Numbered from the stretch's first letter, positions 32,347 to 41,407 are shown. The stretch is 64,000 bases of DNA from Ramlibacter ginsenosidimutans (GCF_016654015.1 NZ_JAEPWM010000010.1:124001-188000); one strand, 5' to 3'. Notes: generated from the letters alone by a model not told the origin. Numbers and translations: made by a program.

Positions 32347-32362
32347 CTGGTGATTTATACAG
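32347..32362 (-). promoter_or_regulatory. LexA (SOS) box upstream of imuA
   Basis: On the minus strand the site reads CTGTATAAATCACCAG, one base from the CTGT-N8-ACAG consensus. It ends 8 nt before the imuA ATG. It fits SOS induction of imuA-imuB-dnaE2. The divergent ABC transporter starts 112 nt away. Confidence 0.88.
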
Positions 32363-32473
32363 TAACTCGCCGGGGTCCCGGTGGCAAGCCCTTCCGGCCT
32401 GCCCCGGACGCCCGCCGATTCCGTTAAAACCTCCCGGTCGGCCGCGTCGGCGCGACCTCCATGGAGTCCTTCG

Positions 32474-34324
32474 TTGTACCGGCTCTTCGAAAAACTGTTG
32501 CATCCCTACCCCGAGGCCGAGCCCGGGGAGCTGCCCAAGTCCTTCTTCCCCTTCGTGTGGGCGTGCACGGAAGGCTCGCGGGTCTATCTGCTGCTGCTGG
32601 CCGTGCTGAGCGCGGCCATTTCCGGCTGGGAGGCGTGGCTGTTCGCCGTGCTCGGGCATGTGGTGGACTGGCTCACGCATGCGAAACCCGAACTGCTGTG
32701 GCAGCAGGAACGCGGGACCATGCTCGCCTTCGCGCTGTTCCTGTTCTCCAGCATCGCGCTGGTCGGCTTCCACACCTTCTTCAAGCACCAGACGCTGGCC
32801 ATCAACTTCACGCTGCGGCTGCGCTGGATCTTCCACCGCATGATGCTGGGCCAGAGCCTGAGCTTCTATTCGGACGAGTTCGCCGGCCGCATCACGACCA
32901 AGGTGATGCAGACGGCGCTGGCGGTGCGCGAGACGCTGTTCACCGTGATCGAGGTGGTGATCGCCATCGGCGTCTACTTCATCACCATCATCGCGCTGGC
33001 CGGCAGCTTCGACACCCAGCTGATGCTGCCCTTCCTCATCTGGCTGGCGGCCTATGGCACCTCGTGCGTGTATTTCGTGCCGCGGCTCGCGCGCATCGGC
33101 AAGAAGCAGGCGGACGCGCGCGCGATGATGACCGGCCGCATCACCGACGCCTACACCAACATCTCCACCGTCAAGCTGTTCTCGCACACGCAGCGCGAAG
33201 CCGGCTTCGCGCGCCAGGCCATGACCGAGTTCATGAACTCGGGCTACCAGCAGATGCGGCTGGTGAGCAGCTTCGAGATCGTCAACCACACGCTGGTGGT
33301 GTCGCTCATCGTCGGCGCCTGCGGCTTTTCCGTCTGGCTGTGGACGCAGGGACAGGTCACGGCCGGCGCGGTCGCCGCCGTCACCGCGATGACGCTGCGC
33401 GTGAGCGGCATGTCGCACTGGATCATGTGGGAGATGGCGTCCCTGTTCGAGAACATCGGCACCATCCAGGACGGCATCGTCACGCTGACCCGGCCGCGCC
33501 AGGTGCTGGATGCGCCCGACGCGCAGCCGCTGCAGGTGCAGCGCGGCGAGGTGCGCTTCGAGCACGTGCGCTTCGGCTACGGCAAGCCGCAGCCGATCAT
33601 CGACGACTTCACGCTGGTGGTGCGTCCGGGCGAGAAGGTGGGGCTGATCGGCCGCTCCGGCGCGGGCAAGTCCACGCTGGTGAACCTGCTGCTGCGCTTC
33701 TATGACATCGAGGGCGGCCGCATCCTGATCGACGGCCAGGACATCGCGCACGTGACGCAGGACAGCCTGCGCGCCAACATCGGCATGGTCACGCAGGACA
33801 CCTCGCTGCTGCACCGTTCCGTGCACGACAACATCCTCTACGGCCGGCCCACCGCCAGCGAAGAGGAGATGGTGCTGGCCGCCCGGCGCGCGCAGGCCGA
33901 CGAATTCATCCGCAAGCTCACCGACCCGCAGGGCCGCAGCGGCTACGAAGCGCACGTGGGCGAGCGGGGCGTGAAGCTCTCGGGCGGACAACGCCAGCGT
34001 GTCGCGATCGCGCGCGTGATGCTCAAGGACGCGCCCATCCTGCTGCTGGACGAAGCGACCAGCGCGCTCGACTCCGAAGTGGAAGCGGCGATCCAGGCCA
34101 GCCTGGAAGAACTGATGCAGGGCAAGACCGTGATCGCCATCGCGCACCGCCTCTCCACCATCGCCGCGCTCGACCGGCTGGTGGTGATGGATGAAGGCCG
34201 CATCGTCGAGCAGGGCACGCACCGCGAACTGCTGGCGCAAGGCGGCCTGTACGCGAGCCTGTGGCAGCACCAGAGCGGCGGCTTCCTCGGCGAGAGCAGC
34301 GCGGAGGAGGAAGCGCTTGCCTAG
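32474..34324 (+). CDS. ABC exporter, fused membrane and ATPase domains (MsbA/multidrug type)
   Basis: A 616-residue half transporter. Six helices in residues ~30-320 form the TMD, including [18 protein letters not shown]. The NBD (~360-600) has Walker [11 protein letters not shown] loop VTQDTSL, signature LSGGQRQR, Walker [10 protein letters not shown] and switch His in AHRLS. It probably works as a homodimer. No good ATG exists; TTG 32474 follows a GGAG site. It overlaps the glycosylase gene by 8 nt. Lipid or drug export is likely; substrate unknown. Confidence 0.93.
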   Translation: MYRLFEKLLHPYPEAEPGELPKSFFPFVWACTEGSRVYLLLLAVLSAAISGWEAWLFAVLGHVVDWLTHAKPELLWQQERGTMLAFALFLFSSIALVGFHTFFKHQTLAINFTLRLRWIFHRMMLGQSLSFYSDEFAGRITTKVMQTALAVRETLFTVIEVVIAIGVYFITIIALAGSFDTQLMLPFLIWLAAYGTSCVYFVPRLARIGKKQADARAMMTGRITDAYTNISTVKLFSHTQREAGFARQAMTEFMNSGYQQMRLVSSFEIVNHTLVVSLIVGACGFSVWLWTQGQVTAGAVAAVTAMTLRVSGMSHWIMWEMASLFENIGTIQDGIVTLTRPRQVLDAPDAQPLQVQRGEVRFEHVRFGYGKPQPIIDDFTLVVRPGEKVGLIGRSGAGKSTLVNLLLRFYDIEGGRILIDGQDIAHVTQDSLRANIGMVTQDTSLLHRSVHDNILYGRPTASEEEMVLAARRAQADEFIRKLTDPQGRSGYEAHVGERGVKLSGGQRQRVAIARVMLKDAPILLLDEATSALDSEVEAAIQASLEELMQGKTVIAIAHRLSTIAALDRLVVMDEGRIVEQGTHRELLAQGGLYASLWQHQSGGFLGESSAEEEALA

Positions 34325-34880
34325 AAAACTGCGGCCGGCGGATTTCGCCGGCGATGCACCCGATGTGGCGCGCGCGCTGATCGGCGCCGTGCTGCTGGTC
34401 GACGGCGTGGGCGGGCGCATCGTCGAGACCGAAGCCTATGACCGCGAGGACCCGGCCTCGCACAGCTACTCGGGGCCGACGCCGCGCAACCGCGTGATGT
34501 TCGGGCCGCCCGGCCGCGCCTATGTCTATCGCTCGTACGGCATCCACTGGTGCCTGAACTTCGTGTGCCGGGAAGAAGGCCACGGCGCCGGCGTGCTGAT
34601 CCGCGCGCTGGAGCCACTGGAAGGCATGGACGTGATGTGCGAGCGACGCGGACTGCATGAGCCGCGCCTGCTGTGCTCGGGGCCGGGCCGGGTGGGCCAG
34701 GCGCTGGCGATCGTGCACGACTTCAACGGCCATCGCCTGGACCAGGCGCCGTTCGAGGTGCGGGCGGCCGATCGTGACTACGAGGTGGTGGTCGGCCCGC
34801 GCATCGGCATCAGCAAGGCCGCGGACGTGCCCTGGCGCTTCGGGATGGCGGGCTCACGCTTCGTGAGCCGCCCGTTCTGA
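34317..34880 (+). CDS. DNA-3-methyladenine glycosylase (AAG/MPG family)
   Basis: A 187-residue base-excision repair enzyme that removes alkylated purines. Seen: [34 protein letters not shown] with the catalytic Glu in ETEAY, then [28 protein letters not shown], and GPGRVGQAL, all AAG-family landmarks. Length is normal for bacterial members. Start TTG 34317 ([10 protein letters not shown]) overlaps the ABC gene by 8 nt, so it depends on that transcript. With imuA-B-dnaE2 nearby the segment is rich in DNA damage functions. Confidence 0.93.
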   Translation: MPRKLRPADFAGDAPDVARALIGAVLLVDGVGGRIVETEAYDREDPASHSYSGPTPRNRVMFGPPGRAYVYRSYGIHWCLNFVCREEGHGAGVLIRALEPLEGMDVMCERRGLHEPRLLCSGPGRVGQALAIVHDFNGHRLDQAPFEVRAADRDYEVVVGPRIGISKAADVPWRFGMAGSRFVSRPF

Positions 34881-34881
34881 T

Positions 34882-35475
34882 TCAGCGCTGCAGCGAGACG
34901 TCGCCGCCGCGCTGGATGATCGTGACCGGCGGGTTGCGCATCTCGGTGATCACCGTCTGGTTGGCGGGCGGCGTCGGCCCTGCGCCCATCGCCGCCGTGT
35001 TCACGCCGGCAGCGCGGGCCACCGTCGCCTGCGCGGGAATCAGGGTGTAGGAGGACATCTGCACGCGCGCCGCGGCGCCGGGCGGGACCATCACGATGTC
35101 GCCCGCGACGGTGGTGTGCGGCAGGTTCTGGCTCTCGGCCGTCTTGCGGTCCGTGAACAGGGGCGCCTCGCTCGTCGGCGAGATCTGGCGGCCGGTGCGT
35201 TCCATGCGGATGGTGTTGACCGGGACCATCGGGCCGCTCGGGCGCGCCACCTGCGCGATGCTCACCGGCGTGCAGGTCGGCGCCTGGTCGAACACCAGGC
35301 TGGCCCCGGCCGGGAACCGGGCCGCGAGCGCCTCGTGCAGCGACAGGCTCATGTCCACGGGCGCGTTCAGCCCGCGGTAGATCACGCGGTTGTTGCCGTC
35401 ATAGACGGTGTAGCAGGCCATGGCCTGGGACCCGGCCAGCATCAGTCCGCAGAGAACGAGCAGTTTCGCATTCAT
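34882..35475 (-). CDS. Secreted protein of unknown function
   Basis: A 197-residue exported protein. Signal peptide MNAKLLVLCGLMLAGSQAMA with cleavage before CYTVYDGNNRVIYRGLNAPVDMSLSLHEAL. This Cys-Tyr-x-V-Y-D opening recurs in uncharacterised Burkholderiales periplasmic proteins, in my recollection. The rest is Pro/Ala-rich and without a known fold. Two Cys (21 and ~65) could pair. Monocistronic, converging on the glycosylase with only 1 nt between stops. Confidence 0.85.
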   Translation of the reverse strand: MNAKLLVLCGLMLAGSQAMACYTVYDGNNRVIYRGLNAPVDMSLSLHEALAARFPAGASLVFDQAPTCTPVSIAQVARPSGPMVPVNTIRMERTGRQISPTSEAPLFTDRKTAESQNLPHTTVAGDIVMVPPGAAARVQMSSYTLIPAQATVARAAGVNTAAMGAGPTPPANQTVITEMRNPPVTIIQRGGDVSLQR

Positions 35476-35584
35476 GAAGTTTCCTTCCGCCGTGCACGAC
35501 GACGCATTCTGATGGCGTGATGATGAGCCTGCCAAGCCCCGTCCGTTGTAGGCGAAGCCGGTCACGCGTGTCAGCGGCGTTCCG

Positions 35585-36979
35585 CTACGGGCGGGAATCC
35601 GACCAGCGGGCGGGCGAATCGCCCGGTCGCTCCGACGGCCGGCTCCAGTGCGCAGGTGTGCGGCCGAGTTGGGCGCTGTGGCGCACCGAGCGCAGCGCAC
35701 CCCAGGCGGAGGGCTGCGTCTCCAGGAAAGGTTCCCGCGCGGGCGGCTGCACCGAGAAGCCGTCGGCCACGCGGCCAAGGCCGCGCAGCCAGTGCCCCGT
35801 CTGCGCCAGCGACACCTGCACGTGCCAGCTGCCGCCTTCGCGCTGCTGGCGCCACAAGGCGGCGGCGGCCGCGAAGGCGATCAGGCAGCCGGTTGCCTGG
35901 TCGAGCATCTGCATGGGCAAGGCCCGAGGTTTGCCGGGATCCCCTGCGGCTTGCGCCTCCGCCAGGTTGAAGCCGGTGGCGGTCTGCACCAGGGAATCGA
36001 AGCCGCGCCGCCCGCTCCACGGCCCTTGCGGCCCGTACGCGCAGAGCGAGACGGCGACGATGCCGGGCCGCCGCTGCGCCAGCGCCTCGGGCCCGTAGCC
36101 CAGTTGCTGCAAGGCGCCCGGCCGGTAGCCCTGCACGAACACATGCGCGTCCTGCAGCAGCGTGTCCATCGCCGCGCGGTCGTCGGGGCTGCGCAGGTCG
36201 AGGAGGACGGAGCGCTTGCCGCGGCTGGTGTCGGCGATGGAATCGATGTTGGGCAGGTGCGGCGCATTCACCAGCATGACGTCGGCGCCGTAGGCAGCGA
36301 GCGTGCGGCCGCCCACCGGACCGGCGAGGATGCGCGTGAGGTCGAGGACGCGCACGCCTTCCAGCGGGCGCTGCGTCTCGGCTAGCGGCGGCAGCGCCCG
36401 GGGCTCTGCGTCCCCGACGCGTGTGATCGTGAAGAGCGGCTGCGCCGCGATCGCGCGGCCGGCTTCGCTCGCGTCCCACTGCTCGAAGCTGCGCAGCGCT
36501 GCCGCCACCAGGCCCTGCTCCGCTGCAGCGGTCTCGAAGGCGATCGCGTCCCAGGAAAGCATGGCGCGCTCGGCGTCAGGGCGCTCCGCCGTCGCCGGAT
36601 CCAGCCCGAGCAGGCGCAAGGCGCCGTCGCGGTGGTGCTTGAAGTTCGCGTGCACGCGCACCCAGCCGTCCCGCGCGCGATAGAGGCCGGAGAACGGGTC
36701 CCACTGCGGCGGCACGCGGCCGTCGATGCTGAACCAGCCCTGGCATTCCACGGCCGCGTGGGTCGCATCCACGCCGACCGACTGGCGTGGCGTGCCGCGC
36801 GCGTGCCCCAGCTCGCAGGCCGCGAGGGCCGCCGCCGCGATGCTGGCCTGGGCGGCCGTCGCAATGCGGAAGGACGAGGGATAAACGGGATCGCCGCCGG
36901 TGAGCGCCGCGCACTCCAGGGCGTCCCGCGGCAGCCCGGCGAGCTGCCACAGTGAGGCGAGGACCGCCTGCGCGTCCAC
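35585..36979 (-). CDS. CaiB/BaiF-type (family III) CoA transferase
   Basis: A 464-residue class III CoA transferase family protein. Seen: PLEGVRVLDLTRILAGPVGGRTLAAYGADVMLVNAPHLP (the Rossmann opening, normally near residue 5, here at about 220), GKRSVLLDLRSPDDRAAM, RPGALQQLGYG, and GIVAVSLCAYGPQGPWSGRRGFDSLVQTATGF. An extra N-terminal ~215-residue segment looks like a swapped or partial second CaiB copy (WDPFSGLYRARDGWVRVHANFKHHRD). The Asp normally forming the CoA ester maps to D-rich parts but is not certain. It lies 12 nt from scoB, so probably the same operon. Confidence 0.88.
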   Translation of the reverse strand: MDAQAVLASLWQLAGLPRDALECAALTGGDPVYPSSFRIATAAQASIAAAALAACELGHARGTPRQSVGVDATHAAVECQGWFSIDGRVPPQWDPFSGLYRARDGWVRVHANFKHHRDGALRLLGLDPATAERPDAERAMLSWDAIAFETAAAEQGLVAAALRSFEQWDASEAGRAIAAQPLFTITRVGDAEPRALPPLAETQRPLEGVRVLDLTRILAGPVGGRTLAAYGADVMLVNAPHLPNIDSIADTSRGKRSVLLDLRSPDDRAAMDTLLQDAHVFVQGYRPGALQQLGYGPEALAQRRPGIVAVSLCAYGPQGPWSGRRGFDSLVQTATGFNLAEAQAAGDPGKPRALPMQMLDQATGCLIAFAAAAALWRQQREGGSWHVQVSLAQTGHWLRGLGRVADGFSVQPPAREPFLETQPSAWGALRSVRHSAQLGRTPAHWSRPSERPGDSPARWSDSRP

Positions 36980-36991
36980 GGCGCGACCGGA

Positions 36992-37633
36992 TCAGCGCTT
37001 GAGCGTGACGCCGGTCTTCGACTGCACGAAGTCGAAGGTGACGCCTTCGGCCAGCTCGACCACCTTCAGCCCTTGCGGCGTCACGTCGAACACGCCGAGG
37101 TCGGTGATGATGCGGTCCACCACGCCCACGCCGGTGAGCGGCAGCGTGCACTTGGGCAGGATCTTGAGGTCCTCGGTGCCGTCCTTCTTCTTCGCCACGT
37201 GCTCCATCAGCACGATCACGCGCGGCACGCCGGCCACGAGGTCCATCGCGCCGCCCATGCCCTTGACCATCTTGCCGGGGATCATCCAGTTGGCGAGGTC
37301 GCCATGCTCGCTCACCTGCATGGCGCCCAGGATGGACAGGTTGATCTTGCCGCCGCGGATCATCGCGAAGCTGTCGTGGCTGCCGAAGATCGACGAGCCC
37401 TTCATCGTGGTGACGGTCTGCTTGCCGGCGTTGATCAGGTCGGCGTCGACCTCGTCCTCGTACGGAAAGGGGCCGATGCCCAGCATGCCGTTCTCGCTTT
37501 GCAGCCACACCTCGACGTGGTCGGGGACGTGGTTGGCCACCAGCGTCGGGATGCCGATGCCGAGGTTCACGTAGAAGCCGTCCTGCAGTTCCTGGGCCGC
37601 ACGCGCGGCCATCTGGTCTTGGGTCCAGGGCAT
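36992..37633 (-). CDS. scoB: 3-oxoacid CoA-transferase subunit B
   Basis: A 213-residue beta subunit of the family I CoA transferase that moves CoA between succinyl-CoA and 3-oxoacids (ketone body use). Glu47 in LQSENGMLG (SENG motif) is the catalytic carboxylate. [13 protein letters not shown], the phosphate-binding loop, and [19 protein letters not shown] are also seen. Preceded by AGGAGA 7 nt before ATG 37633. A tandem palindrome separates it from scoA. Confidence 0.94.
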   Translation of the reverse strand: MPWTQDQMAARAAQELQDGFYVNLGIGIPTLVANHVPDHVEVWLQSENGMLGIGPFPYEDEVDADLINAGKQTVTTMKGSSIFGSHDSFAMIRGGKINLSILGAMQVSEHGDLANWMIPGKMVKGMGGAMDLVAGVPRVIVLMEHVAKKKDGTEDLKILPKCTLPLTGVGVVDRIITDLGVFDVTPQGLKVVELAEGVTFDFVQSKTGVTLKR

Positions 37634-37648
37634 GTTCGTCTCTCCTAT

Positions 37649-37719
37649 TCAGAGGGGACAGAGCTGAAGATCTGTCCCCAGCTCAATCAGAGGGGACAGA
37701 GCTGAAGATCTGTCCCCAG
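37649..37719. repeat. Tandem palindrome in the scoA-scoB gap
   Basis: Two identical 33-bp units (37649-37681 and 37687-37719) separated by CTCAA. Each is an inverted repeat, GGGGACAGA - 8 nt - TCTGTCCCC. They fill almost the whole 90-base gap between the scoA stop and the scoB start, and would form two hairpins in the mRNA. Confidence 0.95.
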
Positions 37720-37723
37720 TCAA

Positions 37724-38425
37724 TTATTTTCGCGGGCGGGTCGTCAGCTTCTCGATCCGCTTTTCCGGCGACGCATTGAGCACGATGCGGTGCACGTAGA
37801 TGCCGGGCAGGTGGATGTCGTCGGGCGCCAGCTCGCCGGTCGCGACGATGCGCTCGACCTCGACGATGCAGACCTTGCCGGCCATCGCACAGGCCGGGTT
37901 GAAGTTGCGCGCCGTAAGGTTGAAGCGCAGGTTGCCGCTCATGTCGGCCACGTCGGCCTTCACCAGCGCGACGTCGGGCACCAGCGAGCGCTCCATGACG
38001 TAGGTCTCGCCGTCGAACTCGCGCAGCTCCTTGCCTTCCGCGACCATCGTGCCGACGCCGGTCTTGGTGAAGAAGGCCGGGATGCCGGCGCCGCCCGCGC
38101 GCAGCTTCTCGGCCAGCGTGCCCTGCGGCGTGAATTCCAGCTGCAGCTCGCCCGCCAGGTACTGGCGCTCGAACTCCTTGTTCTCGCCCACGTAGGAGGA
38201 GATCATCTTGCTGATCTGGCGCGTCTCCAGCAGCTTGCCGAGGCCGAAGCCGTCGACGCCGGCGTTGTTGGAGATGACCGTCAGGTCCTTGACCCCGGTC
38301 TGCTTGAGCGCCTCGATCAGCGCCTCGGGAATGCCGCACAGGCCGAACCCGCCGACGGCGAGCAGCTGGCCGCTGCGCACGACGCCGTCGAGCGCCGCCG
38401 CCGCACTGGGAAAGATCTTCTTCAC
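37724..38425 (-). CDS. scoA: 3-oxoacid CoA-transferase subunit A
   Basis: A 233-residue alpha subunit of the succinyl-CoA:3-ketoacid CoA transferase. Seen: [25 protein letters not shown] (the GFGLCGIP phosphate loop), [41 protein letters not shown] and [15 protein letters not shown]. Length is normal. It heads the minus-strand set scoA-scoB-CaiB. It is divergent from a PAS-LuxR regulator over a 99-nt gap with palindromes, so likely controlled by it. Confidence 0.95.
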   Translation of the reverse strand: MKKIFPSAAAALDGVVRSGQLLAVGGFGLCGIPEALIEALKQTGVKDLTVISNNAGVDGFGLGKLLETRQISKMISSYVGENKEFERQYLAGELQLEFTPQGTLAEKLRAGGAGIPAFFTKTGVGTMVAEGKELREFDGETYVMERSLVPDVALVKADVADMSGNLRFNLTARNFNPACAMAGKVCIVEVERIVATGELAPDDIHLPGIYVHRIVLNASPEKRIEKLTTRPRK

Positions 38426-38481
38426 ACGGTTCTCCTGCAGGAAGAGCGGGGCCGCAGGGGCGGCCCGGACGAGGCTACGAT

Positions 38482-38516
38482 ACTACCTAGGACGTTACGT
38501 AGTTCTCCCTAGAGAA
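38482..38516. promoter_or_regulatory. Two inverted repeats between scoA and the PAS-LuxR gene
   Basis: ACTACCTA - 6 nt - TACGTAGT (38482-38503, 7 of 8 positions paired) is followed at once by TTCTC - CCTA - GAGAA (38503-38516, fully paired). They sit in the middle of the divergent gap and are plausible operators for the LuxR-type protein. The binding assignment is inference. Confidence 0.6.
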
Positions 38517-38524
38517 TAGCCCCC

Positions 38525-39070
38525 ATGGACCTCGATTACCGGCTTGCCTTCGAACAGGCCCCCGTGGGGCTCTGCCTGTCGCGCAACCGGGTGATTGTGG
38601 ACTGCAACGGCCAGCTTTGCGAGATGTTCGGCTGGTCGCGCGAGCTGCTGCGGGGCCAGTCCTTCCGGGTGCTCTATCCCAGTGCGGAGGAATACGAGCG
38701 GCTGGGGCAGCGGATGATCCCGATCCTGAACGCCAAGGGCCGCTACGCGGATGACCGGATCATGAAACGCGCCAACGGCGACCTGTTCTGGTGCCATGTG
38801 AGCGGCCGCGCCGTCAACCGGCAGGCGCCGCACGAGGCCGGCATCTGGGCGTTCGAGGACCTGAGCGCGCAGCGACCCGTGAAGGCGGAACTCACGCCGC
38901 GCGAACGCGAGGTGGCGGCGCGCCTGCTCGAAGGCCTGACCTCCAAGGAGATCGGCAAGGCGCTGGAGATCAGCCATCGCACGGTGGAGATCTACCGGGC
39001 GCGGCTGATGCGCAAGTACCGCGCGAACACCACCGGCGACCTCGTGCACAAGCTGATGGCCGGCGGCTGA
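38525..39070 (+). CDS. PAS-LuxR transcriptional regulator
   Basis: A 181-residue regulator. A PAS domain (about 5-115: FEQAPVGLCLSRNRVIVDCNGQLCEMFGWSRELLRGQS) is joined to a LuxR/GerE HTH (about 120-181: LTPREREVAARLLEGLTSKEIGKALEISHRTVEIYRARLMRK). No receiver domain, so the signal is sensed directly, perhaps a metabolite or redox cue. It is divergent from scoA and probably regulates it. Family: PAS-containing NarL/FixJ-like regulators next to acyl-CoA metabolism genes in betaproteobacteria. Confidence 0.9.
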   Translation: MDLDYRLAFEQAPVGLCLSRNRVIVDCNGQLCEMFGWSRELLRGQSFRVLYPSAEEYERLGQRMIPILNAKGRYADDRIMKRANGDLFWCHVSGRAVNRQAPHEAGIWAFEDLSAQRPVKAELTPREREVAARLLEGLTSKEIGKALEISHRTVEIYRARLMRKYRANTTGDLVHKLMAGG

Positions 39071-39125
39071 GCGGCGGCCCGGCAGCCCGACGACGCCATC
39101 CCGGGGACTGCGGTTGAACAGGAAC

Positions 39126-39213
39126 CGTAGGCTGGTGGTGAGCCTTAGGCGAACCCCAGCTCGCTGCGCTACTCTGCATCGCTGGGGTTCGCGGTGCTCA
39201 CCGCCAGCCTACG
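39126..39213. repeat. Family A palindromic element, copy 3
   Basis: 88 bp, same outer arms CGTAGGCTGG...CCAGCCTACG. The inner part is inverted relative to copies 1 and 2 (AGCTCGCTGCGCTACTCTG lies in the loop). It occupies the 262-base gap between the PAS-LuxR gene and the sensor gene; nothing else is seen there. Confidence 0.93.
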
Positions 39214-39332
39214 AGGGCCCGTCGCCGTCGCGCGCGAATTGATCCAGCGCAATGAACTGCGCGCCGCCGCGTTGCAGTCTGATCTCGAGTGACGAATGTC
39301 GCGACACGTTCGCGACCCAAGCAACGGATCCG

Positions 39333-40730
39333 ATGCGCCCCCTGCCGACCTTCCGCCAGTTGCTGGCCGTGATCATCCTCGGATGCGTGCTGCCCATCAC
39401 CGGGCTGGCGCTGGCCCTGGTCGCCTATGAATACCAGCGCGAGCGCGACCAGGTCGAACAGACCGCGGTCGGCACCGCGCGTGCGCTCATGACGGACGTG
39501 GACGACCGCTTCGAGGGCATGCAGAACTCGCTGCAGGGGCTGGCGAGTTCGCCGGCGCTGGCGGTCGGCGACCTCGGCAAGCTGTTCGAGGAGGCGCAGG
39601 TGTTCTCGCGCACGCAGCGCGTCCAGGGCGTGCTGCTGGTCGACGCGAACGGGACGGAGCTCGTGAACACTCGCACGCCGTCGGGCCAGCCGCTGTCCAC
39701 GCAGCCGCGCGCGCTGCTGCCGCCTGCCCCGCAGCGAGCGACGGTGCTGGACCTGTTCCGCTCGCCGATCACCGGCCAGTACGCCACGGGCATCCTGCTG
39801 CCGCTGCCGCAAGGCCGCACGCTCCAGGTGGACCTGGACCCGCGGTGGCTGCGGGAGGTGTTGTTGCGCCAGAAGCTGCCGCCCTCGTGGGTCGCGGCGG
39901 TGCTGGACCGCTCGGGCCACATCGTGGCGCGGACCCGCGAGCACGAACGCTACCTCGGCACGACCGCGCGGACTGAGCTGCTCGAACGCATCGCGGAGAG
40001 GCCGGAAGATGCGGTGCGCAGCGTGACCGTCGATGGCGTGCCGGTGGTTTCCGCCTTCAGCCGCTCGGATCGGTCAGGCTGGTCTGTGGTGATCGGCATG
40101 CCGCGCGAGGAGCTCCGGGCGCCTCTGCTGCGCTCCACCGCCGTGCTGCTGTCCGGGACGGCCGCAGTGCTCCTGCTCACGCTGTGGATGGCGTGGCGGC
40201 TGGCACGCAGGCTCGGCGCCTCCATGGAGGCGCTGGGTGGGGCGGTTCGCGCCGCCGTCCACCACGCGCCCCTCGACCTGTCGCGGCCCGCGTTCCAGGA
40301 GGCGCACCAGCTCGGCCAGGCGCTGCTGCATGCCAACACCGTGGCGGAGGACGCGGCCAGCGCCCACCGGCGCATCGAGCAGCGGATGCGCAGCGTACTC
40401 GACACGTCCATCGACGGGATCGTCGTCGCCGACCACAACGGGCGCATCGTCCTGTTCAACCGCGCAGCCGAGGCCATGTTCCGGCTGCCCGAAGAGGAGG
40501 CGATCGGCATGGAAGTGGAGCAGTTGCTCGCGCCCGGCGAGCGCGCCCGGCACCGCGAGCTGCGCGAACACATCGGACTGGAGGAGGCGCGCAAGATGGC
40601 GCCGAACCGGGTGGTCGAGGGCTTGCGCACGGACGGCCGCAGCTTCCGCGCGGAAGCGTCGATCTCGGTGACGCAAGGCGAGGACGGGCGGCTCTACACG
40701 GCGGTGCTGCGCCCCTTGCCCGACGCGTGA
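39333..40730 (+). CDS. Membrane sensor with dCache-like and PAS domains, no output domain
   Basis: A 465-residue protein. Helix 1 (about 12-32: LLAVIILGCVLPITGLALAL), a periplasmic region of ~240 residues with a dCache-like pattern (VQGVLLVDANGTELVNTRTPSG; SGWSVVIGMPREEL), helix 2 (about 272-295), a short HAMP-like stretch, then one PAS domain (about 345-465: MRSVLDTSIDGIVVADHNGRIVLFNRAAEAMFRLPEE). It ends right after the PAS with no kinase, GGDEF, EAL or MCP part. Start MRPLPTF at 39333 is preferred; an in-frame ATG at 39252 adds 27 uncharacteristic residues. Confidence 0.85.
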   Translation: MRPLPTFRQLLAVIILGCVLPITGLALALVAYEYQRERDQVEQTAVGTARALMTDVDDRFEGMQNSLQGLASSPALAVGDLGKLFEEAQVFSRTQRVQGVLLVDANGTELVNTRTPSGQPLSTQPRALLPPAPQRATVLDLFRSPITGQYATGILLPLPQGRTLQVDLDPRWLREVLLRQKLPPSWVAAVLDRSGHIVARTREHERYLGTTARTELLERIAERPEDAVRSVTVDGVPVVSAFSRSDRSGWSVVIGMPREELRAPLLRSTAVLLSGTAAVLLLTLWMAWRLARRLGASMEALGGAVRAAVHHAPLDLSRPAFQEAHQLGQALLHANTVAEDAASAHRRIEQRMRSVLDTSIDGIVVADHNGRIVLFNRAAEAMFRLPEEEAIGMEVEQLLAPGERARHRELREHIGLEEARKMAPNRVVEGLRTDGRSFRAEASISVTQGEDGRLYTAVLRPLPDA

Positions 40731-40828
40731 GCGCGGGCCGCGCGCTTCACGTCGCTTCGATCACCTCGGCCCCCGTGCGGAACGCATCGAGCGCGGTGCT
40801 ACGCTTGCACCTGACGTAGGAGACCACG

Positions 40829-41407
40829 ATGAACCGCTACCCGATGCCCGAGCTGAACGACCTCCCGGAAGACATGCGCCAGCGCATCCTGGAAGTGCAG
40901 GAGAAGAGCGGCTTCGTGCCGAACGTCTTCCTTGCGCTCGCGCGGCGCCCGGCCGAATGGCGCGCCTTCTTTGCGTATCACGACGCGTTGATGCTCAAGG
41001 AGACGGGCTCGCTCACCAAGGGCGAGCGCGAAATGATCGTCACCGCCACGAGCGCGGCGAACCAGTGCCTGTATTGCGTGGTGGCGCATGGCGCGATCCT
41101 GCGCATCTACGAGAAGAAGCCGCTGGTGGCGGACCAGGTGGCCGTGAACTACCGCAAGGCCGACATCACGCCGCGGCAGCGCGCGATGCTGGATTTCGCG
41201 ATGAAGGTCTGCCTGCGCTCGCACGAAATCGCCGACGCCGACTTCGAGGCGCTGCATCCGCACGGCTTCGACGACGAGGACATCTGGGACATCGCGGCGA
41301 TCACGGCCTTCTTCGGCCTGTCGAACCGCATGGCGAGCTTCTCGAACATGATGCCCAACCCCGAGTTCTACCTGATGGGGCGGGTGCCGAGGGAGAAGAA
41401 GGCGTAG
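40829..41407 (+). CDS. AhpD-like / carboxymuconolactone decarboxylase-family peroxidase-related protein
   Basis: A 192-residue alkylhydroperoxidase-type protein. The redox motif is Cys80-Leu-Tyr-Cys83 followed by His87 in NQCLYCVVAHGA, as in AhpD. The C-terminal half DFAMKVCLRSHEIADADFEAL and IWDIAAITAFFGLSNRMAS matches the uncharacterised peroxidase-related subfamily. It probably reduces peroxides with an external thiol donor. AGGAG precedes the ATG at 40829. Confidence 0.92.
   Translation: MNRYPMPELNDLPEDMRQRILEVQEKSGFVPNVFLALARRPAEWRAFFAYHDALMLKETGSLTKGEREMIVTATSAANQCLYCVVAHGAILRIYEKKPLVADQVAVNYRKADITPRQRAMLDFAMKVCLRSHEIADADFEALHPHGFDDEDIWDIAAITAFFGLSNRMASFSNMMPNPEFYLMGRVPREKKA

Noticed and set aside
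31616..34420. 934-codon minus-strand frame covering imuA and the ABC transporter
   Set aside because: Only the last 240 codons are the real imuA. The rest is antisense to a well-supported ABC exporter.
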